Source of the DNA: Marinobacter persicus
GTDB lineage: Bacteria > Pseudomonadota > Gammaproteobacteria > Pseudomonadales > Oleiphilaceae
Reading direction: 5' to 3'
NCBI RefSeq assembly: GCF_900114155.1
Contig: NZ_FOSC01000004.1
Coordinates: 124,001-188,000 of the forward strand
Length of the DNA: 64,000 bases
Part shown: one piece after another, positions 17,693-26,565 of the stretch
Layout: each line of letters opens with the position of its first letter
Position numbering within the stretch: position 1 is the stretch's first letter
The notes under the pieces: generated by a model
Told to the model about the DNA's origin: nothing
Database searches by the model: none
What the model saw: the letters and a program-made list of their open reading frames with translations, nothing else
Translations under genes and position numbers: made by a program

Positions 17693-20092
17693 GTGAATCA
17701 AGCAGTCCACAACAAACTGGTGTCCTTTATCTGGTCCATCGCCGATGACTGCCTGCGCGATGTCTACGTGCGGGGTAAATACCGTGACGTGATCCTGCCC
17801 ATGGTGGTGCTGCGCCGCCTGGATGCCTTGCTGGAATCCACCAAGGACGCAGTGACGGAGGAGGTCAGTTTTCAGCAAAACGAAATGAAGCTGACGGAGC
17901 TGGATGAAAGCGCCCTGAAAGCGGCATCCGGCTACGTGTTCTACAACACCAGTAAGTGGACCCTCACCAAGCTCTTCAAAACCGCCACCAACAACCAGCA
18001 AATCCTCCTGGCGAATGTGGAAGAGTATCTGGACGGCTACAGCAGCAACGTCAAGGAAATCATCAGCAAGTTCAACCTGAAATCCCAGGTACGCCACATG
18101 GCCAGCAAGGACGTGTTGCTGGACGTGCTGGAAAAGTTCACTTCGCCCCACATCAACCTCACGCCCCATGAAAAGGAAGATCCGGACGGCAACCGCCTGC
18201 CCGCCCTGACCAACCTGGGCATGGGCTATGTCTTTGAAGAACTGATCCGCAAGTTCAACGAGGAAAACAACGAAGAGGCCGGGGAGCACTTCACCCCCAG
18301 GGAAGTGATCGAGCTGATGACCCACCTGGTGTTTGATCCGGTCAGGGACAGCCTGCCGCCAGTGATGACCATCTACGACCCGGCCTGTGGCAGTGGCGGT
18401 ATGCTCACCGAATCCCAGAACTTTATTGATGAGAAGTACCCGAGTGCGGATACCCGGCGGGATATCCACCTATACGGCAAGGAAATCAACGACGAAACCT
18501 ACGCCATCTGCAAGTCGGACATGATGATCAAGGGCAACAACCCGGCCAACATCCGTCCGGGTTCCACGCTGTCCAATGATGAGTTTGCCGGCACCCGCTT
18601 CGATTTCATGCTCTCCAACCCGCCCTACGGGAAAAGCTGGAGCAGTGAGCAGAAGTTCATCAAGGATGGCGGCGATGTGCTGGACCCGCGCTTCAGGGTC
18701 AGCTTGAAAGATTACTGGGGAAATCAGGAAACGGTGGACGCGACACCGCGCTCCAGCGATGGCCAGCTCCTGTTCCTGATGGAAATGATCAGCAAGATGA
18801 AGGCGCCGGGTGATGGCGCTGTCGGCTCCCGCATTGCCTCTGTCCATAATGGCTCCAGCCTGTTCACTGGCGATGCCGGCAGCGGCGAGAGCAATATCCG
18901 CCGCCACATCCTCGAAAACGACCTGCTTGATGCCATCATCCAGCTGCCCAACAACCTGTTCTACAACACCGGAATCACCACCTACATCTGGCTGTTGTCC
19001 AACAACAAACCGGAACACCGCCGGGGCAAAGTGCAGCTCATTGATGCCAACTTGCTGTACCGGAAGCTGCGCAAGAACCTGGGTAACAAGAACTGCGAGT
19101 TCTCACCGGAACACATCGCCGAAATCACCGACACCTACCTGAGCCTGGGCAGTATCGACCGCCCGGCCGGTGGTGACGGCATCGCCGCCAAAGTGTTCGA
19201 CAACCGGGATTTTGGCTACCACAAAGTCACCATCGAACGTCCGGACCGTCGCATGGCGCAATTCAGCCGGGAACGCATTGAAACCCTGCGCTTCGACAAA
19301 TCCCTGCGCGCCCCCATGGATTGGATGTACCAACAGTGGGGCGATGCCATTTACCAGCCCGGCACGCTGAAGGCCCAGGAAAAGGACATTCTCAAATGGT
19401 GTGAGGAACAGGAAATTAATCTGAACACCAAGCAACGCAAAAAGCTGCTAAGCCCGGACACCTGGAAAAAGCACGCCACCCTGTTGAAGGTTGCCAACTA
19501 TCTGATGGAAACCATCGGCACCGACACCCACCAGGACTACAACCGGTTCAAGGCAGTGGTGGACCAGGAGCTGAAAACCCTGGCCAGGGAATCCGGCATC
19601 AAACCCGGCGCCAGCGACAAGAACCAGATCCTCAATGCCGTCAGCTGGTATGACGAGCGTGCGGAAAAGGTCATCCGCAAAACCGAAAAGCTCTCCGGTG
19701 ACAAACTGGACAGCCTGCTGAATCGTCTGGGCTGCCAGCCGGACGAGTTGCCCGATTTCGGTTATTACCCCACCGGAAAGCCCGGCGAATACATCACCTA
19801 CGAGCCCTGTACTGATTTGCGGGACAGCGAGAGCATTCCGCTGGCGGACGATATCCATCGCTTCTTCCTGGCCGAGGTAAAACCCCACGTCGCCGAAGCC
19901 TGGATCAACCTGGATTCCGTGAAAATCGGCTACGAAATCAGCTTTAACAAATACTTCTATAAGCACCAGCCGCTGCGGAGCATGGAGGAAGTGGCGAGCG
20001 ATATTGTGGCGCTGGAGCGTGAGACTGAGGGACTAATTGCGGAGATTTTGGGAGTCCGAGTTAAAGATGTTTCGGGAGTAGGCAGTGACTGA
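17693..20092 (+). CDS. hsdM: Type I restriction-modification DNA methyltransferase subunit M
   Basis: 799 aa, GTG start with GAGGG upstream. HsdM N-terminal helical domain (about 1-170), then the N6-adenine methyltransferase domain with SAM motif DPACGSGG (about 228) and catalytic NPPY (about 308, SNPPYGKSW). The protein is longer than typical HsdM (about 520 aa): after about residue 490 there is a 300-residue helical, charged C-terminal region, as in long-form M subunits. Overlaps hsdS by 8 bp. With HsdS it methylates the recognition site and with HsdR it restricts unmodified DNA. Confidence 0.95.
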   Translation: MNQAVHNKLVSFIWSIADDCLRDVYVRGKYRDVILPMVVLRRLDALLESTKDAVTEEVSFQQNEMKLTELDESALKAASGYVFYNTSKWTLTKLFKTATNNQQILLANVEEYLDGYSSNVKEIISKFNLKSQVRHMASKDVLLDVLEKFTSPHINLTPHEKEDPDGNRLPALTNLGMGYVFEELIRKFNEENNEEAGEHFTPREVIELMTHLVFDPVRDSLPPVMTIYDPACGSGGMLTESQNFIDEKYPSADTRRDIHLYGKEINDETYAICKSDMMIKGNNPANIRPGSTLSNDEFAGTRFDFMLSNPPYGKSWSSEQKFIKDGGDVLDPRFRVSLKDYWGNQETVDATPRSSDGQLLFLMEMISKMKAPGDGAVGSRIASVHNGSSLFTGDAGSGESNIRRHILENDLLDAIIQLPNNLFYNTGITTYIWLLSNNKPEHRRGKVQLIDANLLYRKLRKNLGNKNCEFSPEHIAEITDTYLSLGSIDRPAGGDGIAAKVFDNRDFGYHKVTIERPDRRMAQFSRERIETLRFDKSLRAPMDWMYQQWGDAIYQPGTLKAQEKDILKWCEEQEINLNTKQRKKLLSPDTWKKHATLLKVANYLMETIGTDTHQDYNRFKAVVDQELKTLARESGIKPGASDKNQILNAVSWYDERAEKVIRKTEKLSGDKLDSLLNRLGCQPDELPDFGYYPTGKPGEYITYEPCTDLRDSESIPLADDIHRFFLAEVKPHVAEAWINLDSVKIGYEISFNKYFYKHQPLRSMEEVASDIVALERETEGLIAEILGVRVKDVSGVGSD

Positions 20093-21386
20093 AAATATCA
20101 GCCATTATCCATTACATTGGACCTCTAAACCTCTTGGCGTGATATCGAGTCTAAGGTCTGAGACTGGGTACCCTAAGGAAGAACTCTTGTCCGTGTATCT
20201 GGACCGCGGTGTTGTGCTGTTCTCGGATGTCGATGAAAAGAGGACGAATGCCACCAGTAGCGATCTCTCTGGATACCAATTAGTTGAAGTTGGTGATTTT
20301 GTTTTAAATAACCAACAGGCTTGGAGAGGTTCGGTCGGAGTGTCGTTCTATCGGGGAATCGTAAGCCCCGCTTATCTAGTTCTTCGACTATCCGATGAGC
20401 TGCATCCAAATTTTGCTAACTACATGTTCAGAAATCGCGATATGGTTGGCCATTTTGTGATCTGTTCGAAAGGCGTTGGTACTATTCAAAGAAACCTTTA
20501 TTGGCCGCAAGTTAAACGAATGCCGGTAGTTTATCCTGACTTGCCCGAACAGAAAGCGATTTCTAACTTACTTGACCAAAAAACCACCCAAATCGACAAA
20601 ACCATCCGCGTCAAGGAACAACAAATAACTCTTCTCAAGGAGCGCAAACAAATCCTGATTCAGAATGCCGTCACCCGTGGACTGAACCCAGAAACGCCTA
20701 TGCGGGATTCGAAATTCGAGTGGATTGGTGAAATTCCGGCGCATTGGGACGTTATGGCAAACCGTGCGTTGTTCGCCGAGCGTGTCGAACCCGGCAGAGA
20801 AGGCCTGCCGTTACTGTCGGTCTCAATACACTCCGGTGTTTCGGAGGAAGAAGTCTCGGAAGAGGAGAATGTCCGGGGCAGAGTGAAAATAGCGGATAAA
20901 ACCAAGTACAACCTCGTTCGCCCCGGTGATATCGCATTCAACATGATGAGGGCCTGGCAAGGCGCTATAGGGGAGGTGCGAACTGAAGGGATGATTAGCC
21001 CGGCCTACACTATCGCAATGCCCTCACAGAAGATCGTGCCGAAGTTTTTTGAGTATCAATACCGGACTCCCATTTTCATCCAACAGATGGATCGGAACTC
21101 AAAAGGAATTACCGATTTCCGGAAGCGGCTCTATTGGGACGGGTTTAAGCAGCTGATTACCTTGGTTCCACCTATTGAAGAGCAGGGAGCCATTGTCGAA
21201 TACATTGACAGAGAAGTAGCTAAGCAGGATCGAGCCGTGTCTCTACTCGACCAACAAATCACCAAGCTGAAAGAATACAAGGCCACCATGATCAACAGCG
21301 CTGTCACCGGCAAAATCAAGGTGCCGGGTGTGGTGGAGCCTGTCCAAGGAATGAACGAGCCGGAGGCCAGGGAGGTGTGCCAGTGA
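20085..21386 (+). CDS. hsdS: Type I RM specificity subunit S
   Basis: 433 aa, GTG start overlapping hsdM. Two target-recognition domains: about 1-155 and 205-370, each followed by a conserved helix (LPEQKAISNLLDQKTTQIDK and PIEEQGAIVEYIDREVAKQD) that forms the coiled-coil spacers. The second half begins with the typical DSKFEWIGEIPAHW linker. The first target-recognition region is visibly more AT-rich than the coil regions, a sign of domain exchange. The recognised DNA sequence cannot be read from the protein. Confidence 0.93.
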   Translation: MTENISHYPLHWTSKPLGVISSLRSETGYPKEELLSVYLDRGVVLFSDVDEKRTNATSSDLSGYQLVEVGDFVLNNQQAWRGSVGVSFYRGIVSPAYLVLRLSDELHPNFANYMFRNRDMVGHFVICSKGVGTIQRNLYWPQVKRMPVVYPDLPEQKAISNLLDQKTTQIDKTIRVKEQQITLLKERKQILIQNAVTRGLNPETPMRDSKFEWIGEIPAHWDVMANRALFAERVEPGREGLPLLSVSIHSGVSEEEVSEEENVRGRVKIADKTKYNLVRPGDIAFNMMRAWQGAIGEVRTEGMISPAYTIAMPSQKIVPKFFEYQYRTPIFIQQMDRNSKGITDFRKRLYWDGFKQLITLVPPIEEQGAIVEYIDREVAKQDRAVSLLDQQITKLKEYKATMINSAVTGKIKVPGVVEPVQGMNEPEAREVCQ

Positions 21387-23026
21387 CAGCGGAACGTAAG
21401 CTTCAGGATCTTTTGGAAACGGATGGCGAAAACGAGATTGTCGAGTTCAAAGAAGCCAAAACCAACTTTGACCTCAGCAAGCTAGGCAAATACTTCTCCG
21501 CGTTGAGCAATGAAGCCAATCTCAAGGGGAAGCCCTCGGCCTGGCTGGTTTTCGGGGTAGATAACGGGCAGAAAGTCGTCGGCACCCGGTTTCGCGAAAG
21601 AGGTCGGGAACTTCAGTCACTCAAAAAAGAAATTGCGGACAGGGTAACGCCTCGTCAGACCTTTGTAGACATTCATGTCGTTGCTCATCCACAGGGGCGT
21701 GTGTTGCTCTTTGAAATACCGGCAGCGCCCCAGGGTATTCCGGTGGCATGGGCCGGGCACTTTTACGGTCGTGATCATGAGTCGTTGGTGGCTCTATCGC
21801 TGGAGGAGCTGGAGCGGATCCGCAACCAGAACAGGACGACTGACTGGAGTGCGGGCATCTGCGCTGATGCGACATTGGCGGATCTGGATGCCGATGCTAT
21901 TGCTCTTGCCCGGGATGAGTATGCCAAGAAACATCCCAGGTTCGCCGCCCAATTGGATGATTGGGATGATGAGACCTTCCTGAATAAAGCCAAGATTACG
22001 ATCAAGGGAAGAATTACCAGGGCTGCCATTCTGCTGCTAGGGAAGTCCGAATCTTCCCATTTTGTCAATCCTGCCACGCCAACCATAACCTGGATACTGA
22101 AAGACCGGGACGGTATTGAGAAGGACTACGAGCACTTTTCCTGCCCGCTACTTATAAACGCGGATCAGGTCTACAGGAAAATCCGAAACCTCAAATATCG
22201 CTACATGGCTGAGGGGAGTCTGTTCCCGGAAGAGGTGGATCAGTATGACCCGTTCGTTATTCGAGAGCCGCTCAACAACGCCATTGCCCATCAGGATTAT
22301 GAGTTGGGTGGAAAAGTCTCGGTGATCGAGTTCGAGGATGGGCGGCTGTGTTTCAGTAACTCTGGCACCTTCATTCCCGGGTCCGTTGAAGAAGTGATTC
22401 GTTCCGATGCACCGGAAAACCGGTACCGGAACCGCTTCCTTGCCGAGGCCATGGTGAACCTCAATATGATTGACACCATTGGCAGCGGCATTCGGAAAAT
22501 GTTTGTAACCCAAAAAAATCGATTCTTCCCGCTTCCGGAATATCAGTTGGATCGTGGCATGGTAAAAGTCACCATAACCGGCCGTGTTCTGGATATGAGC
22601 TACGCCAGGAAACTGGCAGAGCTGCCGAACTTGTCTTTGGATGACATTATTCTGCTGGACCGTGTCCAGAAGAAGAAGCCTCTAACAGCCGCACAGGTGC
22701 GCCACCTGAAACAACAGGGATTAGTGGAAGGGCGAAAGCCGAATCTGCATATTTCCGCGCGAGTGGCCAGGCAAAGCGGCAACAAAGCCGAGTATATCCG
22801 TAATCGTGGGTTCGATGATCAGCACTACAAAGGGCTGATTTGCGAATACATTGAAAAGTTTGGTGAAGCCCGCAGAGCAGACATTGATCGTCTGCTTTTA
22901 GACAAACTGCCCGATGTTCTAGACGAACGCCAGAAGGCTAATAAGGTTAGGAATCTCCTTCAAGCCCTTAAAAATCAAGGTGATATAGTGGTTGATGGCA
23001 AGGTCTGGAAAATGTCTAAACAGTGA
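21383..23026 (+). CDS. AlbA_2 (Schlafen-type) domain ATP-binding protein in the RM operon
   Basis: 547 aa from GTG 21383, which overlaps the hsdS stop (GTGA) and has GGAGG seven bases upstream. Residues about 8-125 form an AlbA_2/Schlafen domain (ENEIVEFKEAK, LGKYFSALSNEANLKGKPSA, WLVFGVDN). About 270-380 resemble the HATPase_c_4 region of the same proteins (VIREPLNNAIAHQDYELGGK, NMIDTIGSGIRKMF). The C-terminus is winged-helix-like (ADIDRLLLDKLPDVLDERQK). Such proteins are often annotated as RecG-like or transcriptional regulators and recur in type I RM loci. The role is unknown: regulation or an extra defence activity is possible. It lies between S and R in the same unit. Confidence 0.85.
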   Translation: MTAERKLQDLLETDGENEIVEFKEAKTNFDLSKLGKYFSALSNEANLKGKPSAWLVFGVDNGQKVVGTRFRERGRELQSLKKEIADRVTPRQTFVDIHVVAHPQGRVLLFEIPAAPQGIPVAWAGHFYGRDHESLVALSLEELERIRNQNRTTDWSAGICADATLADLDADAIALARDEYAKKHPRFAAQLDDWDDETFLNKAKITIKGRITRAAILLLGKSESSHFVNPATPTITWILKDRDGIEKDYEHFSCPLLINADQVYRKIRNLKYRYMAEGSLFPEEVDQYDPFVIREPLNNAIAHQDYELGGKVSVIEFEDGRLCFSNSGTFIPGSVEEVIRSDAPENRYRNRFLAEAMVNLNMIDTIGSGIRKMFVTQKNRFFPLPEYQLDRGMVKVTITGRVLDMSYARKLAELPNLSLDDIILLDRVQKKKPLTAAQVRHLKQQGLVEGRKPNLHISARVARQSGNKAEYIRNRGFDDQHYKGLICEYIEKFGEARRADIDRLLLDKLPDVLDERQKANKVRNLLQALKNQGDIVVDGKVWKMSKQ

Positions 23027-23060
23027 TTCCTAAACATTTTCTAAACATTTTTAGACATTT
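23010..23060. repeat. Tandem 11-mers inside an inverted repeat, upstream of hsdR
   Basis: CTAAACATTTT occurs twice head to tail (23030-23040 and 23041-23051). The pair is framed by AAATGTCTAAA (23010-23020, over the end of the AlbA_2 gene) and TTTAGACATTT (23050-23060), a perfect 11-bp inverted repeat. It lies in the only sizeable gap of the operon (178 bp before hsdR), where separate control of the nuclease would be placed. Confidence 0.7.
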
Positions 23061-23204
23061 GGGGCGGTCCGTTTCTTTTGTTTCTCATTTGATTTTGCGG
23101 GCTTTTATTGCCAAGTGGGAAGCGTAAAATCCCATAAAAACGTAAGGATAGCTCTAGCGCTCCATTTGACTGGATGAGGGCGGTAGCGAGTAGCGGGGAA
23201 AAGC

Positions 23205-26200
23205 ATGGTCAGCCAAACCAACGAACAGGCACTGGAAGCCAGCATCGAAAAGCACCTGACGGGCACCTGCCTGGAAGAGCAGCGAGGTATCCGTGAGCAG
23301 GTGCCGTTCAGCCGCCATCATGGTTATCGGCTTGGTCAGGCCAGCGATTTCAATGCCCGCTACGCGGTGGATACCCGGTTTCTCTGGCAGTTTCTGGAAA
23401 CCACCCAGGCCGAAGAGCTTGCCCGCCTGAAAGATCGTTACGACAACTGGCAAACCCGGATTCTGGACCGTTTTGACAAGCTGGCAAAAAAGTACGGCTC
23501 ACTGCATCTGCTCAAGCGCGGGCTGGATATTGAGGATGTGCATCTTCATCTGATGTATCCCGCGCCTCTGGCCAGCAGTTCCGACCGGGTGAGGCAGAAT
23601 TTCGAGGAGAACATCTTCAGCAGCACCCGGCAGGTGCGCTACTCCATGACCAATACCCTGGAAGAGATCGACATGGTGCTCTTCCTCAATGGCCTGCCTT
23701 TCGCCACCCTGGAGCTGAAGAACCCCTGGACGGGCCAGACCGCCCGCTATCACGGCCAGAAACAGTACCGGCTGGACCGGGACACCTCCCAGACTCTGCT
23801 GCAGTTTGGCCGTTGCCTGGTGCACATGACGGTCGACACCGACGAAGTCTACATGACCACCAAGCTGGCAGGGCAAAGCACCTTCTTTCTGCCATTCAAT
23901 AAAGGGCACAATTACGGCGCGGGCAACCCGCCAAACCCGGATGGACACAAAACCGCTTACCTGTGGGAAGACGTGTTCAGTCGAGGCAGCATTGCCAACA
24001 TCATCCAGCACTTTGTGAGGCTGGACGGCACCAGCAAACTGGCCCTGAACAAGCGGACGCTGTTCTTTCCCCGGTACCACCAGTTGGATGTGGTTCGTAA
24101 GCTTGTAGCTCATACCGGAGAGTATGGGGTCGGCCAAAGTTACCTGGTTCAGCATTCGGCGGGCTCCGGTAAATCCAATTCCATTACCTGGGCGGCATAC
24201 CAGTTGATTGAGACTTATCCGGCGACAACGGATGTGCCCGGCGCGCGGGGGATTGAGGTGCCTCTGTTTGATTCGGTCATCGTGGTGACGGACAGGCGTT
24301 TGCTGGATAAACAGCTTCGGGAGAATATCCGGGAGTTTTCGGAGGTAAAGAATATTATTGCTCCGGCTTTCAAATCGGCCGATTTGAAGCAGTCTCTGGA
24401 GCAGGGCAAGAAAATTATCATCACCACCATCCAGAAGTTTCCGTTCATTATTGATGGCATAGATGACATGAGCGAGAAACGCTTCGCCGTCATTATCGAC
24501 GAAGCGCACGGATCCCAGGATGGCACCGCCCATGGCAAGATGAACCAGGCCATGGGCCAGGCTGCGGACGGGGAGGAAGAGCCCGATTCCCAGGAAAAAG
24601 TCCTCAAGGCCATGCAGGCCCGAAAGAGGCGTGACAATGCTTCGTATTTTGCGTTCACCGCCACCCCGAAAAACAGCACGCTGGAGAAGTTTGGCGAGCC
24701 TCAGCCGGATGGCAGTTTCCGGCCCTTCCATCTGTATTCCATGAAGCAGGCCATTGAGGAAGGCTTCATTCTGGACGTGCTTGCCAACTACACCACTTAC
24801 CGCAGCTATTACGAAATCCAGAAATCGATCGAGGACAACCCGGTCTTTGATACCGTCAAGGCGCAGAAGAAGCTTCGGGCCTATGTGGAGCGGCATCCGC
24901 AGACCATCGCGGCCAAGGCCGAAATCATGCTGGACCACTTCATTCCGCAAGTGGTCAATACTCGGCGCCTGAAAGGCAAAGCGAAGGGCATGGTGATCAC
25001 TCAGAATATTGAGGCCGCTATTCACTATTACCGGGCCATTTCTCGCGTGTTGGCGGCCCGGGGCAACCCGTTCAAGGTGCTGATTGCTTTTTCCGGTACC
25101 AAGGAAGTGGGCGGTATTGAGTACACCGAAGCCGAGATGAATGGCTTTGCAGAATCGGACACCCGCGGGAAATTCGATTCCGATGAGTACCGGCTGTTGG
25201 TGGTGGCCAACAAGTACCTGACCGGTTTTGATCAGCCCAAACTCTGCACGATGTACGTCGACAAGAAGCTGCAGGGCGTGCTGGCGGTGCAGGCGCTGTC
25301 CCGCTTGAACCGCTCCGCGCCCAAGTTAGGCAAGAAAACCGAGGACCTGTTCATCCTCGATTTCTTCAATTCCGTGGACGACATCAAGACCGCTTTTGAC
25401 CCGTTTTACACGGCGACCAGCCTCTCGCAGGCAACAGACGTAAACGTGCTCCATGAGCTGAAAGACAACCTGGAAGAGGTGGGCGTCTTTGACTGGCCGG
25501 AAGTGGAAGACTTTATTGCTCTGTATTTTGACAACGCCGATGCGCAGAAGCTGAGCCCCATCATCGATGCAGCTGCAGACCGGTTCGACAGCGAGCTGGG
25601 CCTGGAGGAAGAGGAAAAAGCCGATTTCAAGATCAAAGCCAAGCAGTTTGTGAAGATCTACGGGCAGATGGCTTCGATCATGCCTTTCGAGGTGTTGGCC
25701 TGGGAGAAGCTGTTCTGGTTCCTGAAATTTCTCATCCCGAAACTAAAAATCAAAGGCAAAGGTGCTGACGAGATCGATGCCTTGCTGGAATCGGTTGATC
25801 TCTCATCCTACGGGCTTGAGCGGGTAAAACTGAACCACGGTATTGGCCTTGATGAAGCGGATACAGAACTGACGCCGACGAACCCCAATCCAAGGGGTGC
25901 CTACGACGGTGAGGACGACAGGGACCCGCTGGACGAAATCATTCAGAGCTTCAACGAGCGGTGGTTTCAAGGCTGGGAAGCGACGCCCGAAGAACAGCGG
26001 GTGAAGTTTCTGAGCATCATGAAAAACATTCAGGAGCACCCGGACTTTGAAACCAAGTACCGGAATAACCAGGATGCGGACAATCGCAGTCTCGCGTTCG
26101 ATAAAATCTTTGAGGAAGTGATGCTTGAGCGGCGCAGGCAGGATTTGGAGTTGTACCGCCTGATTGCAAGTGATCCGGCTTTTAAGTCTTCGATGCAGCA

Positions 26201-26225
26201 GAGTTTGCGGAATTTGATCGGATGA
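23205..26225 (+). CDS. hsdR: Type I RM restriction (translocase/nuclease) subunit R
   Basis: 1006 aa. N-terminal nuclease domain with the ELK core (FATLELKNPWTG, about 165-175), then a superfamily 2 helicase: Walker A HSAGSGKSNSITW (about 316), DEAH box (VIIDEAHGSQ, about 431), FTATPK, and motif VI in ALSRLNRSAP. The C-terminal helical region binds the methylase core. It translocates DNA and cuts sites lacking methylation. Separated from the AlbA_2 gene by 178 bp with repeat elements; GGGGAAAAG lies before the ATG. All key motifs are intact, so the system appears functional. Confidence 0.95.
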   Translation: MVSQTNEQALEASIEKHLTGTCLEEQRGIREQVPFSRHHGYRLGQASDFNARYAVDTRFLWQFLETTQAEELARLKDRYDNWQTRILDRFDKLAKKYGSLHLLKRGLDIEDVHLHLMYPAPLASSSDRVRQNFEENIFSSTRQVRYSMTNTLEEIDMVLFLNGLPFATLELKNPWTGQTARYHGQKQYRLDRDTSQTLLQFGRCLVHMTVDTDEVYMTTKLAGQSTFFLPFNKGHNYGAGNPPNPDGHKTAYLWEDVFSRGSIANIIQHFVRLDGTSKLALNKRTLFFPRYHQLDVVRKLVAHTGEYGVGQSYLVQHSAGSGKSNSITWAAYQLIETYPATTDVPGARGIEVPLFDSVIVVTDRRLLDKQLRENIREFSEVKNIIAPAFKSADLKQSLEQGKKIIITTIQKFPFIIDGIDDMSEKRFAVIIDEAHGSQDGTAHGKMNQAMGQAADGEEEPDSQEKVLKAMQARKRRDNASYFAFTATPKNSTLEKFGEPQPDGSFRPFHLYSMKQAIEEGFILDVLANYTTYRSYYEIQKSIEDNPVFDTVKAQKKLRAYVERHPQTIAAKAEIMLDHFIPQVVNTRRLKGKAKGMVITQNIEAAIHYYRAISRVLAARGNPFKVLIAFSGTKEVGGIEYTEAEMNGFAESDTRGKFDSDEYRLLVVANKYLTGFDQPKLCTMYVDKKLQGVLAVQALSRLNRSAPKLGKKTEDLFILDFFNSVDDIKTAFDPFYTATSLSQATDVNVLHELKDNLEEVGVFDWPEVEDFIALYFDNADAQKLSPIIDAAADRFDSELGLEEEEKADFKIKAKQFVKIYGQMASIMPFEVLAWEKLFWFLKFLIPKLKIKGKGADEIDALLESVDLSSYGLERVKLNHGIGLDEADTELTPTNPNPRGAYDGEDDRDPLDEIIQSFNERWFQGWEATPEEQRVKFLSIMKNIQEHPDFETKYRNNQDADNRSLAFDKIFEEVMLERRRQDLELYRLIASDPAFKSSMQQSLRNLIG

Positions 26226-26247
26226 AATAATCAATGTTGATTATTTC
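26224..26247. repeat. AT-rich perfect palindrome at the hsdR stop codon
   Basis: GAAATAATCA and TGATTATTTC form a 10-bp stem around ATGT, starting inside the hsdR stop codon. It could be a weak terminator (no T-run follows) or a recombination/regulatory site. The rest of 26248-26361 shows no gene. Confidence 0.6.
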
Positions 26248-26361
26248 TGTGTCCAACAAGTGGGAGGTTGCTGGTTTCTGGGCAAAGGTCAGGATTTTCG
26301 GTCTGCAAAAAAAGCCCTGAAAGTTTGAGACACATCGTGGTTACAATTCGGTCACAGCCAT

Positions 26362-26394
26362 AAAAAAAGGACCTGCACTCTCGCGCAAGTCCTT
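26362..26394 (-). terminator. Terminator of the tRNA-Arg gene
   Basis: On the minus strand a 10-bp stem (AAGGACTTGC with GCAGGTCCTT, one G-U pair) is followed by seven T residues, 8 bp after the tRNA CCA end. This is a clear intrinsic terminator. Confidence 0.85.
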
Positions 26395-26402
26395 GATATA
26401 TA

Positions 26403-26479
26403 TGGCCCGCCCGATAGGATTCGAACCTATGACCTTCGCCTCCGGAGGGCGACGCTCTATCCAGCTGAGCTACGGGCGG
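26403..26479 (-). tRNA. tRNA-Arg (anticodon CCG)
   Basis: 77 nt including an encoded CCA. Acceptor stem CCGCCCG pairs with CGGGCGG, discriminator G; D arm TAGCTCAGCTGGATAGAGC; anticodon loop CTCCGGA with anticodon CCG; T arm ATAGG-TTCGAAT-CCTAT. The structure matches E. coli-type tRNA-Arg(CCG). Its 3' end faces the RM island, as expected for a tRNA used as an integration site. Confidence 0.97.
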
Positions 26480-26565
26480 GTGAAACAGAACGCCGGTGGC
26501 GTCAATTTCGAGTGCGCAATGTTACGTTGGCCGGGGGCGTCTGTCCAGCCCTTCGCCACGTTGAT

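Larger units (their letters stand above)
17150..26402 (+). other. Genomic island 1: type I RM locus at tRNA-Arg
   Basis: Inferred extent of an acquired segment: a broken helix-turn-helix gene, an XRE regulator, hsdM, hsdS, an AlbA_2 gene and hsdR, ending at the 3' end of tRNA-Arg(CCG). tRNA 3' ends are common integration sites. I see no integrase gene and no copy of the tRNA 3' end at the left edge, so the boundaries are approximate and the mode of entry unknown. Confidence 0.5.

Noticed and set aside
23499..25025. A 508-codon minus-strand open frame
   Set aside because: It lies inside the well-supported hsdR coding frame on the other strand; no domain is recognisable.
26403..26479. Attachment-site direct repeat of the tRNA 3' end at the left end of island 1
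   Set aside because: I looked for the T-arm/acceptor sequence around 17100-17400 and did not find it.
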